From the NCBI RefSeq assembly GCF_024323335.1, contig NC_066579.1, forward strand, positions 243,347,068-243,411,067: a stretch of DNA of 64,000 nt. Reading direction: 5' to 3'. Each line of letters opens with the position of its first letter. Position 1 is the stretch's first letter. This document shows, in pieces, positions 54,631 through 64,000 of this stretch. Source of the stretch: Lathyrus oleraceus. Its lineage: Eukaryota; Streptophyta; Magnoliopsida; Fabales; Fabaceae. Below the pieces are notes generated by a model, which made no database searches, was not told the DNA's origin, and saw only the letters and a list, made by a program, of their open reading frames with translations. Both the position numbers and the translations under genes were made by a program.

Positions 54631-55799
54631 GATAACCAGAATCCTTGGTGGTATTGCCTACTTTTCACCCTTGTTGTGCTATATTATTATTGTTCACTTG
54701 ACATATTTTTGTACAATTTGGGATCACTGTATTGATTGTAATGTGTGAATTGCTTGATATACAATTGCTGTTTGCTTTGGTGATCCGTGAGATGAGTTCT
54801 ATACCCGAACTCGAGTGCACTCTAGGATAGGAGAATGGCATAGTCTTGTCGACTGGTGTGGAGTAGTCCTTAGCCAGTTGACTTGCGAGTCCATTCACTT
54901 GGTGGAGGTCATGTTGAACTAATAATGTCACACAAGTTATTTGTGGTTAGGCATTATTCTTTCAATCATGTTCCGCAGAAGCCAAGGACCTTAGTTTACC
55001 AAACCCATCTTGGCCTATTTTTAGGACCGTAGTGCGGAGGTCGTTCAGATGTCAGTTCTGATACGATTGTTACGCGATACTACACTCATAAGAGTTTCTC
55101 TTGAGAATATTCTTGGAATACGAGTATTCGTTCCTCCGATAATATTCGAAAGATGGAACGATGATTATGGGAACCTCTGATAGAACATGTCTGGCAGGTT
55201 TAAACCCTAGTACACTCCCTTTGGGTGGTTTTTAACCGAGACTCCATGCTCGTGACTCTCAACAAACCCGTGATTCGTGGTTGAGTCGTTCAAACATTGT
55301 TAATATCAATGGATCCCGGATCAGGTGTAAAACCTAAAATCCATCAAAGCGGCTGGTTGATATTAAGAATGTTAGAACCGGTTCATGTACCGTTAATATC
55401 AATGGAACTTGGGTGTCGATAAGGTGAAAACCTAAATCCACCAAAATGGATGATTGATATTAGGGATACATAGAGCTTTCCCACGACCTTTGTTTGGTGT
55501 GCTTTGCTTGATCCTTGAGTGTGTTTGTTGCATTCATACATTCATGCATTCATCTGCATTCATATCATAAAAAAAAAAGAAAATTTTCAAGGAACTCAAA
55601 GGAGTTTATTTGCAAAAATTTTCAAAACATGAAAAAACCGGAAAAAAATTTTTCACCTGATATATCTGATGAGATATTTTCACGTATGATCAAAATGCTT
55701 AAATATTTCAAAGTTTGCAAATAAAACCCTCGAGTTCCTTTGATATAAAAACAAGCATATGCATAAACACTTCATGCATCATTTGCATAAACAGGTGTT
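54631..55799 (+). other. Untranslated leader of element D with conserved stem-loops
   Basis: No gene. GAGTTC (54794-54799) pairs with GAACTC (54807-54812). Two long hairpins follow in tandem: 55293-55309 with 55357-55373 (16 of 17 positions pair) and 55387-55403 with 55453-55469 (weaker). The second loop region shares ACTTGGGTG and AATCCACCAAAATGG with leaders N and B. ORF1, expected after the leader in Ogre, is absent. Confidence 0.72.
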
Positions 55800-56215
55800 T
55801 TGTTCCGGTCTCCCGTCCTGTGGTCTGACCCTGCGATCTTCATTTATTTTGGAGACGCACCTCGCCGGTATTATACCAGAGCCAACTCTGCCAGGTTGAT
55901 GGACCGTCCTGAGCAAGAGAGTTGTGAATTCAGAGAGGATTTTGCCAGCCTTAGTGCTTTTGATGGATTTATTCCTGTTGATGGATTTATTCCTGGTTAA
56001 TCAATCCCGGGCTGGCATTGGCTACTGTTCTGGGGCACTTAATGAGCAAGGTTTGTTCGCAAGTGGAGGATTCATCCATAATGATCAATCTGAAGAGGAG
56101 GCTGCTGCTATCTTGGAAGAAGATGCAGAAGATCTGAACAATTTCATCATTCCTGGTGGTGTCTGCCACAATTGGGTCGCTGTGGATGTTCCTACGGTCA
56201 TTCATAAGTCAGCGT
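55800..56215 (+). pseudogene. gag: gag N-terminal and gag-protease C-terminal scraps of element D
   Basis: RYYTRANSARLMDRPEQE at about 55870-55923 corresponds to the Gag start of element B (RYNTRSNQPRIMEHLEQ). A short duplication DGFIPVDGFIPG ends at TAA 55998-56000. From about 56020 in the neighbouring frame, an acidic stretch (EEEAAAILEEDAEDLNNFI) and CHNWVAVDVPTVIHKSA resemble the end of the Ogre gag-protease frame, ending at TGA 56215-56217. Capsid and protease cores between them are deleted. Confidence 0.65.
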
Positions 56216-56640
56216 GATTTGTTCATTTTGTTTAAAACCCTTCTCCCATGCCAAAAGGAGAAGTGATGACATTGTTGGCAGCATTTAATACAATGATGTT
56301 TTCATTCAATTAATGCATTGTCAAACATTTGTTTTTCCTTTGTTTTCACTTTTTGCTTTTTGCATGAAATCAGTGATCACAAAAAACCCTGAAAAACAAA
56401 AACAGCATTTTTCATCTGCATAAATGATTTGCTTGTTCAAATTCTGAAGCTTTCATTATCCAGAATCATTATGCAGGGATTTCTAAACCCATTGAACATA
56501 ATGATCTAACGCCATCTCCCAATCTTGAAGTCCTTGTATCTGAGGCAGAGGAAGATGATGTTGAAGGGGATTCCTGACGAGATTACCCGTCTTCTTGAGC
56601 ACAAGAGAAGCTCATTCAGCTGTATCACAAAAATCAGCAA
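56216..56640 (+). other. Intron-like spacer and pol N-terminal scrap of element D
   Basis: 56216-56500 corresponds in place to the possible Ogre intron. From about 56565 a short frame GIPDEITRLLEHKR resembles the pol N-terminus seen in element N (CELPEELVRLLKQE). It stops at the A-rich tract. Confidence 0.5.
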
Positions 56641-56654
56641 AACAGTCAAACTGG

Positions 56655-56800
56655 GGATTACAAAAAAAAAAAAGAAAAAAAAAGAGAAAAAAAAAAGAAA
56701 AAAAAGAAAAAAAAAAGAAAAAAAATGAAAAGAGGGTGAAAAAAAAAAAGATGAAAAATCAAAAATCAGCAAAAAATTTTCAAGAGAAAAAAGGAAAAAG
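56655..56800 (+). repeat. A/G-rich low-complexity tract at the pol deletion of element D
   Basis: About 145 bp almost entirely of A runs broken by single G, then AAAAATCAGCAAAAAATTTT. It lies where RT, RNase H and most of integrase should be. Frames here on both strands (poly-Lys, poly-Phe) are artefacts of composition. Confidence 0.85.
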
Positions 56801-56819
56801 TATACCCTCAAGTCCCTAG

Positions 56820-57158
56820 TTGACTGATGCTGAATGGATTCAGAGTCGTTATGACCAACTGAATTTGATTGAAGAGAAGTGTTTAACTGCCATGTGCCAT
56901 GGTCAGTTGTATCAGCAAAGAATGAAGAAAGCATTCGACAAGAAGGTCAAGCCTCGTGTGTTCCGAGAAGGTGACCTCGTGCTCAAGAAAGTTTTGTCTT
57001 TCGCGCCCGATTCCAGGGGCAAGTGGACTCCAAACTACGAGGGTCCATATGTTGTTAAGAGAGCCTTTTCAGGCGGAGCTTTGATGCTTACAACAATGGA
57101 TGGGGAGGATTTCACTCGTCCTGTGAATTCAGATGCAGTTAAGAGATACTTTGCCTAA
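56820..57158 (+). pseudogene. pol: Integrase C-terminal remnant of element D
   Basis: Uninterrupted from TDAEWIQSRYDQLNLIEEK through FDKKVKPRVFREGDLVLKKV, RGKWTPNYEGPYVVKRAF, LTTMDGEDFTRPVNSDAVKR to TAA 57156-57158. Only this tail of integrase is kept, and it is cleaner than the same region in A and N, which fits a young insertion. The retained end meets the structured 3' UTR directly. Confidence 0.88.
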
Positions 57159-57208
57159 AAAAAAGTATATGCAAATGAAAAAAGAATGGAAAAAAACAGA
57201 ATAGCTCG

Positions 57209-57356
57209 CTAAGTTGAAAACCCGAAAGGGCGGCTTAGGCAAAAATGAGCGTCTCGGTGGAGAACCCGCATGGGTGATCTAGGCAAAAATTAGAGACTAA
57301 AAAAAGAGAATGTTTGCATCCCGCTAGATTGAGTACCTCATCCTGGGGCAATCTAG
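57209..57356 (+). other. Post-integrase stem-loop modules (element D)
   Basis: 57209-57238: CTAAGTT pairs with GGCTTAG around CCC-GAAA-GGG. 57264-57275: shortened module, ACCC-GCAT-GGGT. 57324-57356: CTAGATT pairs perfectly with AATCTAG around inner CCTC/GGGG. Each is followed by AGGCAAAAAT. Counterparts are in A and N. Confidence 0.78.
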
Positions 57357-59618
57357 GCAAAAATTAGGGATTTGGCAAGTAACTGCATCCTGACAAGACT
57401 TTCTGTTTATCAGTTGTCATTTCGTCAGAAGATTCTCGATTCGTCGTCAACCGAAGCTTCGGATACATCGAGATTCAAATTGGTAGAGAAAGGATCATTA
57501 TGTTCAATGTAGCCCTCTTCCAATATATATCACTGATTTCAAATTTGTACAGATTTATGGAGTCTTGCCATTTGCAGACTACCATTCTATCAAATCAATT
57601 TGAGCTTTTTATCCAATTTATTTGCACTCTTATTTGTTTCAATTCAACAAATGTTTTGCATGTTTTAAATTGATAAAATATCATTGTTTTAAACAAATCA
57701 ATTTTTTCAAAATTTTTGTTTTAAACAAAGTGAACATTCACAAGATTGAAAGGATACTCAAGAATATCTCAGTGCTCTCCCGAGGGTGGCATGATTCCCA
57801 ACAGGTAAGACATTTGTTCATATTCCTGGTTTGGTGGTATCTTCTTTCTTCAGATCTTTGTTGGGGTTGTTCCTCAAGCAGAGTTGTTGTTGGGGTTGTT
57901 CCTCAGTACAGTCGCAAGCAGAGCGTTGTTGAAGACTTCGTTTTCTCCAGCAGCAGTTTTCCCAGCATGGGTGTTTTCTTGTGAAGTTTCGGCGGTTGAT
58001 GGTTTATCACCTTGGTGCCCCGTTACTTTCTCCAGTGGGTCGTATGCCCCAGACTTTATTTGTCTCCTCAGCACAGTCATGAGTAGCTGATTGATTGATA
58101 CTCCCCTCGGAGTCGCGAGTAGAGCTGTTATTAATATCCCCACCAGGGTTGCAAGTGGAGGTGTTACCGCTTTTCCCCATGCAGTGTGCCAGCGGAACTG
58201 TCTGTTTCCTCAGCACGGTTGTTTTCTTTTTGAAGATTCGGTAAGTCAGTGGTTTGATACCCGGTACTTTACCTTTTCCCCGGCGAAGTCGTCTGCGGAA
58301 TTGTTGCTATCTCTCCATCAGAGTTTATTCTCTTTAGCAGAGCAGGATTTATTTTCCTGAGCAGTTTTGATTTGGGTTGTTCCCAATGTGTTCATCCATC
58401 TTTTCCTCAGCTTAGTCTGCAGAGTTTGTTGTGGCAGTTTCGCCCGTTGAATACTTCCTTCAATCCCCGATATGGTCGGATGATGGCTCTAGCCTCCAGT
58501 GAACGGATTGATTTCCTGACTGTTCGTGATCCCCAGTAGAGTGGCTTATATCGCAGAATCTACTTGTTGTGATCAGTTTGCTGTGTATTCTCCCCAAGTG
58601 GAGTGGTTTGTTGCAGAATCTGCTTGTTTGATCTGTCCTCCCTCAGTGGTTTGTTCCCAAGAGAGTAGCCGACAGTTTTCCCCAGTAGAGTTGCTTATGC
58701 AGTTAAATTCTATTTGGATGATATCATTCTCCCTCAGTGGGTTTCCCCCAGCGGAGTTGTGTGGATTTGCTTCTACAGCAGTTTGTGCTTGTACAACGCC
58801 CTTTTGTTTCTCAGTCGACACTGGGATCTCCTGCAGATATACTTTGGGATTTCTCTTGTTCCCCTACAGATACGTCTTGGTGGCTGTTTTGCCCGTTGTG
58901 ACTTTCTGTACCCTGATTGGGTTGTTTCCTGATATCTCTGACCCTCTGCTTCTTCAGCAGTACTTGCAGATCTTTGCTTTACAGCATGTGGATCTCCGCA
59001 GATTGGCTTTCCAGCTGGTTTTTCCCCTGGAAGTATAATACCGGACGCTTTGTTCCTGAACCTGTTTGTGTTAGAATTGTCTGTTTTGTCAGCATTCATC
59101 AAACATAAATCACGCATATTCATGCATATTCATAAACATTCAGATATTCATGTTGCATTTCTTGCCATATATCTTTTGTTTGTCGTGTCTCCTGCTATGG
59201 TGATATAGATCTCTTTACAGATCTCCCCAAGCAGATGTCGGGTGTTTAAAATCTCTCCATATAGAGTCAGCCCCATAAGCAGAGAATACTGTTTTTCCTT
59301 CTGCAGTTCCCCACTGAGATATACCCTCGTGGATGATGGTTTCTTCCGTTTCCTCCCAACACATATATTGGGATGGATTTTCCTATTTGAGTTACATCCT
59401 CATTAGGACGTGTCTTTATTTAGTCTGTCTCTTCGGATCATTCCCGAATTGGCTATTTGTCAAATGTCTTGTGCTTCCCAGTGGGTTGTTCCCCAGCGGA
59501 ATGTTTTTGGGCCTCTGCCTACAAACCAGCAGTTGTAAGTCCTATCTTTTCCTGGCTTTCTTGACAGAATTTGTGGTTATACACCTTTTATTCTCCAGCC
59601 AGAGTTTTTTTTGGTCTT
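57357..59618 (+). other. 3' UTR of element D, first part, with primer-site-complement motifs
   Basis: No gene; frames here are chance. Rich in phrases close to TCCCCAGCAGAGTCG: 58530 TCCCCAGTAGAGTGG, 58679 TCCCCAGTAGAGTTGC, 58746 CCCCAGCGGAGTTG, 59490 TCCCCAGCGGAATG, plus looser ones near 58140, 58280 and 58590. Two near-repeats of TTGTTGGGGTTGTTCCTCA occur near 57860-57915. Confidence 0.65.
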
Positions 59619-60735
59619 CTACCTATTACCCGGTAGTTGTAAATCCTATTTTCCTGCTCTTCAGCAGTTTGTGGTTTGTTATAAACCCCTGTTTTGGTTT
59701 CCCGTGCGGATTTGTGATTTGTTCTATCCCCACGCGGAGTTGTTGGTCTTCTACCCCGAATTCGGTAGATGTAAACCCTAATTTTGTGGTTATCTTCACT
59801 CAATATTTGACGATGATTTTCCTTTGCTTGTATAAGTTGCTCAGATCAGCACTTATATCCTCAGCAGGTCTTTTGTGGATAATTGCCGTATGCTAGCAAT
59901 TTTATCCCCAGTGGGTCTTTTCACCGTATGCTCGTGATTTGTTCCCCGGATCATTGGTTATTTGCCAATGCATCCCCAGCTAGTCTTCTGTCGATAATTG
60001 CCGGATGCTTGCAATTTATCCTCAGCAGATCGCCTTTCATTTACCCTTTTGTTGGTAATGTCTGTTGCTCCTTTCGATTGGTCATCATTATATACCTCTC
60101 CTGGTATCCCGATGCCTTTCTTTTCGGATTTTTATCCTTAAACAACCCAGTAACCGGTTCAGGATAATCTTCCATGCGAGTATATTATTCACGGTCTGCC
60201 GGTAATGAATAATATGTCTCATGCGCTCTTTAGTTGGAATCCTTTGTTGATTTTCCCCAACTGAGCAAGATTCGTATTCTTTGTAGAATCGAATATCCAT
60301 CCTTTAACCAGTTTGTGTTTTGGATGATGAGTGTTTTGGAAGTGAAAACCAATTCACGTTTTCGGTAGATCACCTATTATATACCCAGTAACCGGTATCT
60401 CTGGTGTTTCTTACCATGCGAGTTTATTATCTACGTTCTGACGGTAATAGATAATATATCTCATGCGAGTATTCTTATCCACGGTCTGCCGGTAATGGAT
60501 ATTATATCTCATGCACTCTTTGGGTTTGTGTCCCCAGTTGAGTAAGATTCGTTTTCCCGTTGTGGATTCGAATGTCCATCCTTTAACCAGTTTGTGTTTT
60601 GGATGATGAGTGTTTTGGAAGTGAAATCCAATTCACGTTTTCGGTAGATCACCTATTATATACCCAGTAACCGGTATCCCTGGTGTTTCTTGCCATGCGA
60701 GTGTATTATTCACGGTCTGCCGGTAATGAATAATA
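59619..60735 (+). repeat. Stem-loop families in the 3' UTR of element D
   Basis: CAGTAACC-type hairpins: 59619 CTACC/GGTAG, 59751 CTACC/GGTAG, 60144 AACC/GGTT, 60381 and 60660 ATACC/GGTAT. AT-stem hairpins with CGGTCTGCCGGTAA loops: 60182-60215 ATATTATTCA/TGAATAATAT, 60426-60455 ATTATCTA/TAGATAAT, 60476-60501 TATCCA/TGGATA, 60704-60735 TATTATTCA/TGAATAATA. They sit in a longer repeated block of about 278 bp (60363 and 60641). Confidence 0.78.
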
Positions 60736-60817
60736 TGTCTCATGCGCTCTTTGGTCGAAATCCTTTGTTGATCTTCCCCAGTCGAGTAAGATTCGTATTC
60801 TTTGTAGAATCGAATAT

Positions 60818-61463
60818 CCATCCTTTAAACAAGTCTGCTGTTCTAGCTTTCTTTCGGATGATGAGTGTTTTGGAACACACACCAATTCACGCTTTTTTGT
60901 CCATCCTTTAAACAAGTCTGCTGTTCTAGCTTTCTTTCGGATGATGAGTGTTTTGGAACACACACCAATTCACGCTTTTTTGTCCATCCTTTAAACAAGA
61001 CTGCTGTTCTAGCTTTCTTTCGGGTGATGAGTGTTTTGGAACACACACCAATTCACGCTTTTTTGTCCATCCTTTAAACAAGTCTGCTGTTCTAGCTTTC
61101 TTTCGGATGATGAGTGTTTTGGAACACACACCAATTCACGTTTTTTCAGCCATCCTTTAAACAAGTCTGCTGTTCTAGCTTTCTTTCGGATGATGAGTGT
61201 TTTGGAACACACACCAATTCACGTTTTTTCAGCCATCCTTTAAACAAGTCTGCTGTTCTAGCTTTCTTTCGGATGATGAGTGTTTTGGAACACACACCAA
61301 TTCACGCTTTTTTGTCCATCCTTTAACCAGTTTGCGTTTTGGATGATGAGTGTTTTGGAACACACACCAATTCACGCTTTTTTGTCCATCCTTTAAACAA
61401 GTTTGCTTTCGCTTTCTTTCGGATGATGAGTGTCTTGGAACACAAACCAATTCACGATTTCGG
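60818..61463 (+). repeat. 83-bp tandem satellite in the 3' UTR of element D
   Basis: Eight units starting at 60818, 60901, 60984, 61067, 61150, 61233, 61316 and 61386; the first six are 83 bp and the last two shorter (70 and 78). Each begins CCATCCTTTAAACAAG and contains GGATGATGAGTGTTTTGG and ACACACCAATTCACG. Single diverged relatives lie at 60298, 60576 and 61628. Most internal units differ by only one or a few bases, so amplification is recent. Confidence 0.93.
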
Positions 61464-62317
61464 ATTTTATCCTTAAACAACCCAGTAACCGGTTCAGGAT
61501 AATTTTCCTTTCGAGTATATTATTCACGGTCTGCCGGTAATGAATAATATGTCTCGCTCACTCTTGGGTCATTCCTTTGTTGCTTTCCCCTCAGAGTAAG
61601 ATTTGCATTCTTTACAGAATCAAATATCCATCCTATAAACAAGTTTGCTTTCGCTCACTTCAGGATGATGAGTGTTTTGGAACACACACCAATTCACGTC
61701 TTTGGTCGGTCACCTGTTACATACCTACCACCCGGTATCCTTGGTGTTCCCTCCTTTCTGCTCCCTATTATGACCTCGGTCCCCCTGTGGAGTCAGATTT
61801 TCCTGAGTTTGTTACCCGTATGCCTGGTAACATCTCATTTGCTTTGTTACTTCCCCAGGGGAGTTTTCTTTTGCTTCTCCTCAGGAGTCAGCTTGCGTCT
61901 CTCCAATGGATTTATTTTCCTTTGGAATTCTTTCCCAGTGTGAGTTCTTCACTCCCTAGTGGGTTCTCCAGTCTGTTTTTCTGTTTTCCCTAATCAGAGT
62001 CGTGTTTTGTTCACGTTATGTCAGTTTTGTTTTTCCCCAATTTGGAGTCGTGTCTTGTCCACACATCTCTCTTTTTTTTATTATCCCCATAGAGTCTTAT
62101 TTAGAGTCTCTGTTCCTGGTGAGTGTATTACTCCGATGGGTCGTCTTTTCTTCTGTGTGAATCATATTCCCCACAGAATTTGTGTCTTTTGCATACATAC
62201 ATTCGCATCATGAGGTCTCTTAGGGACCAAAATTTGTCTCATTACTGTTATTTAAGTCCATTCTACCGCGTCGAGATGAAGATTTCTAAACTTCACTTCT
62301 CCGGCTAGAATGACCTT
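61464..62317 (+). other. 3' UTR of element D, last part
   Basis: No gene. Begins with a second copy of the 60132-60215 block (AACC/GGTT hairpin at 61479-61494, ATATTATTCA/TGAATAATAT at 61517-61550), then T/C-rich sequence with CCCCA phrases, and GCATCATGAGGTCTCTTAGGGA at 62206, shared with element A. Confidence 0.6.
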
Positions 62318-62330
62318 AAATAGGGGCATC
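62318..62330 (+). other. Polypurine tract of element D
   Basis: AAATAGGGGCATC, directly before the 3' LTR; element N has AAATAGGGGCAGT. Confidence 0.75.
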
Positions 62331-64000
62331 TGTAAGACCCCAATTTTGGGCCCTAAGATCCCTCATGGCCCATATCATATCATATCATAACCTCAAGGAT
62401 CATTGCATACCTTAGTTTCCCTCCTAGTGGGTGGTTTGCCTTGTGGGTTGTTTCTTGATCACCAAGCATACTTTGCATTTGTATATCTTTGCCTTCCATA
62501 TGTTTATCATTCAAAAAGTACAAAAATATTGTCAGTCTAACCTTGTTGATTGCAGATGAAGCAATTAGGTCAAAGTCAGTCATTGATCAGTCAAAGCAAT
62601 GGATGGTGGCCATTCTTGCAGAATTTGGGCACCATGATCAATAATCAAGAGCTCATACATCTTGAGACATCATTTGAAGTCAAGTTCTCAAGGAATCAGG
62701 GTTTGGAATTCATCAGAAGTGCATCAGTCATCCAAAACCCTAGAAAAGTCAACAGACAGTCAAACTTGGTCACCTATTGATTTAATCAGAGATTTGATGG
62801 ATAGAATTGATCTGAAGGAGTTCATTCATGCTTGTATAAGCCTCATCTATCATGTCAAACCTCATCATGGAAGAATTTGAAGTAAAATCAGAAAATTTCC
62901 CAAAATAGCAAGTGGACCTGTAATTTCAACTGCCAAAATTGGAAACTTCTTGATCTTAAACTCACATCATGATACAAGCTCCAAATGAATTTTTGCCCAA
63001 CATGAAAGTTGAAGATCTTGTCTTCCCATTTTCAAAAAGTCCAAGAACTCTCAAATCCCATGTGTGGTTGTCAAGATATGATCAAATCATTTTCACCAAT
63101 TTTTGAACTTCAACAAGCCATATCTCTCAAACCATAAGGCCAAATTTGGTGGGGTTTTTTCCTACAAACCACATTTTTCATCCTCTTTCCAAAAATATAA
63201 ATTTCATGACCTAAAACCTTACCATTCAAAATGGCATTTTTGGACCTATTCCTTTAAAAAATCAAAGTTTGACTCACAGTTGACTTTTTGATTTATGGAC
63301 TTTTTCTCACTTTGGCCAATTGGGAAAGGTTTAAAATCACATTTGAAACTTGCCTCAAGTCCTAATTCATGCACATTCCATCACCATACCACAATTTTGG
63401 ATAAAAATGCAAACTTGGCAATTTTGCAAATTGGCTTCAATAAGTAGAAGCAAGGTACAGCCTTTCATGTACAACCAAAAACAGCAAAACATGTTGTCCT
63501 TCTGCAGCCTTTCCAGGCCCATTCGTGTACCATACCACCCCCCATTTTCCACTTTGTCCAAAATTAGCAACTTTGCAAATGAGGGCATTAATACTAAACC
63601 AATTTACAACATGGATTAAGGACCTAAAACAGATCACATATAAGCCTTCATTTTCTGAATCCAACCCTAGACTGCAGCCACACGACAGAAAATACACTCC
63701 CTCTCCTTCTTGCAAATTTGCATACTGGGATTTTCTGCTCAAAACAACAAAGACCCTTGAGCAAACCTTGATTGATTCTTCATCTAGACCTATTTCTGAG
63801 CACATTTCCACCATCAAACACTAGCTGGAACCTTCCCTTCATGTCCTGTTCTTCAAAGCACACAACCATGGCAGTTGGAGCTGCGAGGTTTTCTAAGCAT
63901 CCTTGAACCTACCTTCTTCAAGTATTCAACATTGCAAAGCACAAAGGCCATCTGTTCGAATATAGCAACCTCAAAATACCACTGTTTCATCCATTCCTTC
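62331..64000 (+). repeat. 3' LTR of Ogre element D, incomplete
   Basis: First 1670 bp of the LTR, aligned with 47822-49491 without indels. The single difference I noticed is A47924 against G62433. The rest lies beyond the window. Confidence 0.94.

Larger units (their letters stand above)
47822..64000 (+). mobile_element. Non-autonomous Ogre element D, running off the window
   Basis: 5' LTR 47822-54606, primer site 54613, leader, scraps of gag-protease and pol, integrase C-terminus, about 5.2 kb of 3' UTR, polypurine tract, and 3' LTR from 62331. It is inserted in copia element 2; ATGTC at 47817-47821 would be the left target copy. RT, both RNase H domains and the integrase core are absent. 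The 1670 bp of 3' LTR visible align with the 5' LTR at a constant offset of 14509; I noticed a single difference (A at 47924, G at 62433). That points to recent insertion with enzymes from a relative. Confidence 0.93.

Noticed and set aside
56506..56934. Minus-strand frame with long Phe/Ser runs
   Set aside because: Mirror of the A-rich tract on the plus strand; composition artefact.
57622..59896. Several frames of 120-190 codons in the 3' UTR of D
   Set aside because: Low-complexity, Cys/Phe/Ser-rich translations without motifs, over repeats and primer-site-like phrases.
60818..61463. Regular direct repeats that might suggest a CRISPR array
   Set aside because: Units are contiguous 83-bp monomers without unique spacers, in a plant retrotransposon; this is a tandem satellite.

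Overview
The window looks like repeat-dense nuclear DNA of a legume with a large genome. The Fabeae (pea, vetch, faba bean, lentil) are my best guess. That is an inference from several long Ogre/Tat-type Ty3/gypsy retrotransposons (LTRs up to 6.8 kb starting TGTAAGACCCC, primer site TGGCGACTCTGCTGGGGA) next to Sirevirus-type Ty1/copia elements that carry an extra ORF after pol. I found no host gene, rRNA, tRNA gene or CRISPR. Every coding stretch I can interpret belongs to a retrotransposon, and all are broken.

Layout. 1-3060: an antisense LTR-type sequence inserted in the RT of element A. 3061-6559 and 26411-28975: element A (Ogre/Tat pol and its 3' untranslated region), split by copia element 1 (6560-26405, 5-bp target duplication TTTAT). 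Copia 1 is itself split in gag by element N (8098-19305, target duplication GATGG), a Tat-lineage deletion derivative with 1.4-kb LTRs. 28980-32921: element B (LTR end, leader, Ogre ORF1, start of gag), cut by a diverged Ogre LTR E (32922-33120 and 38553 to about 39897). E contains F, a complete antisense solo LTR (33121-38547, duplication GTATC). About 39898-47821: copia element 2 (gag-pol and post-pol ORF), cut at 47822 by element D. D has a 6.8-kb 5' LTR, almost no coding sequence, a 5-kb 3' untranslated region, and a 3' LTR starting at 62331 that is nearly identical to the 5' LTR, so it is probably recent. It runs off the window.

The most interesting signal is not coding. The Ogre/Tat elements A, B, D and N carry RNA-like stem-loops, and in many of these the stems differ between copies while pairing is kept. 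They are: a hairpin next to the predicted cap site in the LTR; small and long leader hairpins; a module after integrase of stem, GAAA-type loop and GGCAAAAA; and 3'-UTR arrays (N: about 25 hairpins of 5-bp stem and 7-nt AGCCAGA-like loop; A: two interleaved hairpin families; D: further families plus an 83-bp satellite). The same 3' UTRs repeat a motif, TCCCCAGYRGAGTYG, close to the complement of the element's own primer-binding site. I could not run folding, covariation or database searches. These are read-by-eye calls, with tests given.

Together the parts are the usual LTR-retrotransposon machinery (Gag, protease, RT, RNase H, integrase). D and N lack most of it, so they could only have moved using enzymes supplied by related elements.
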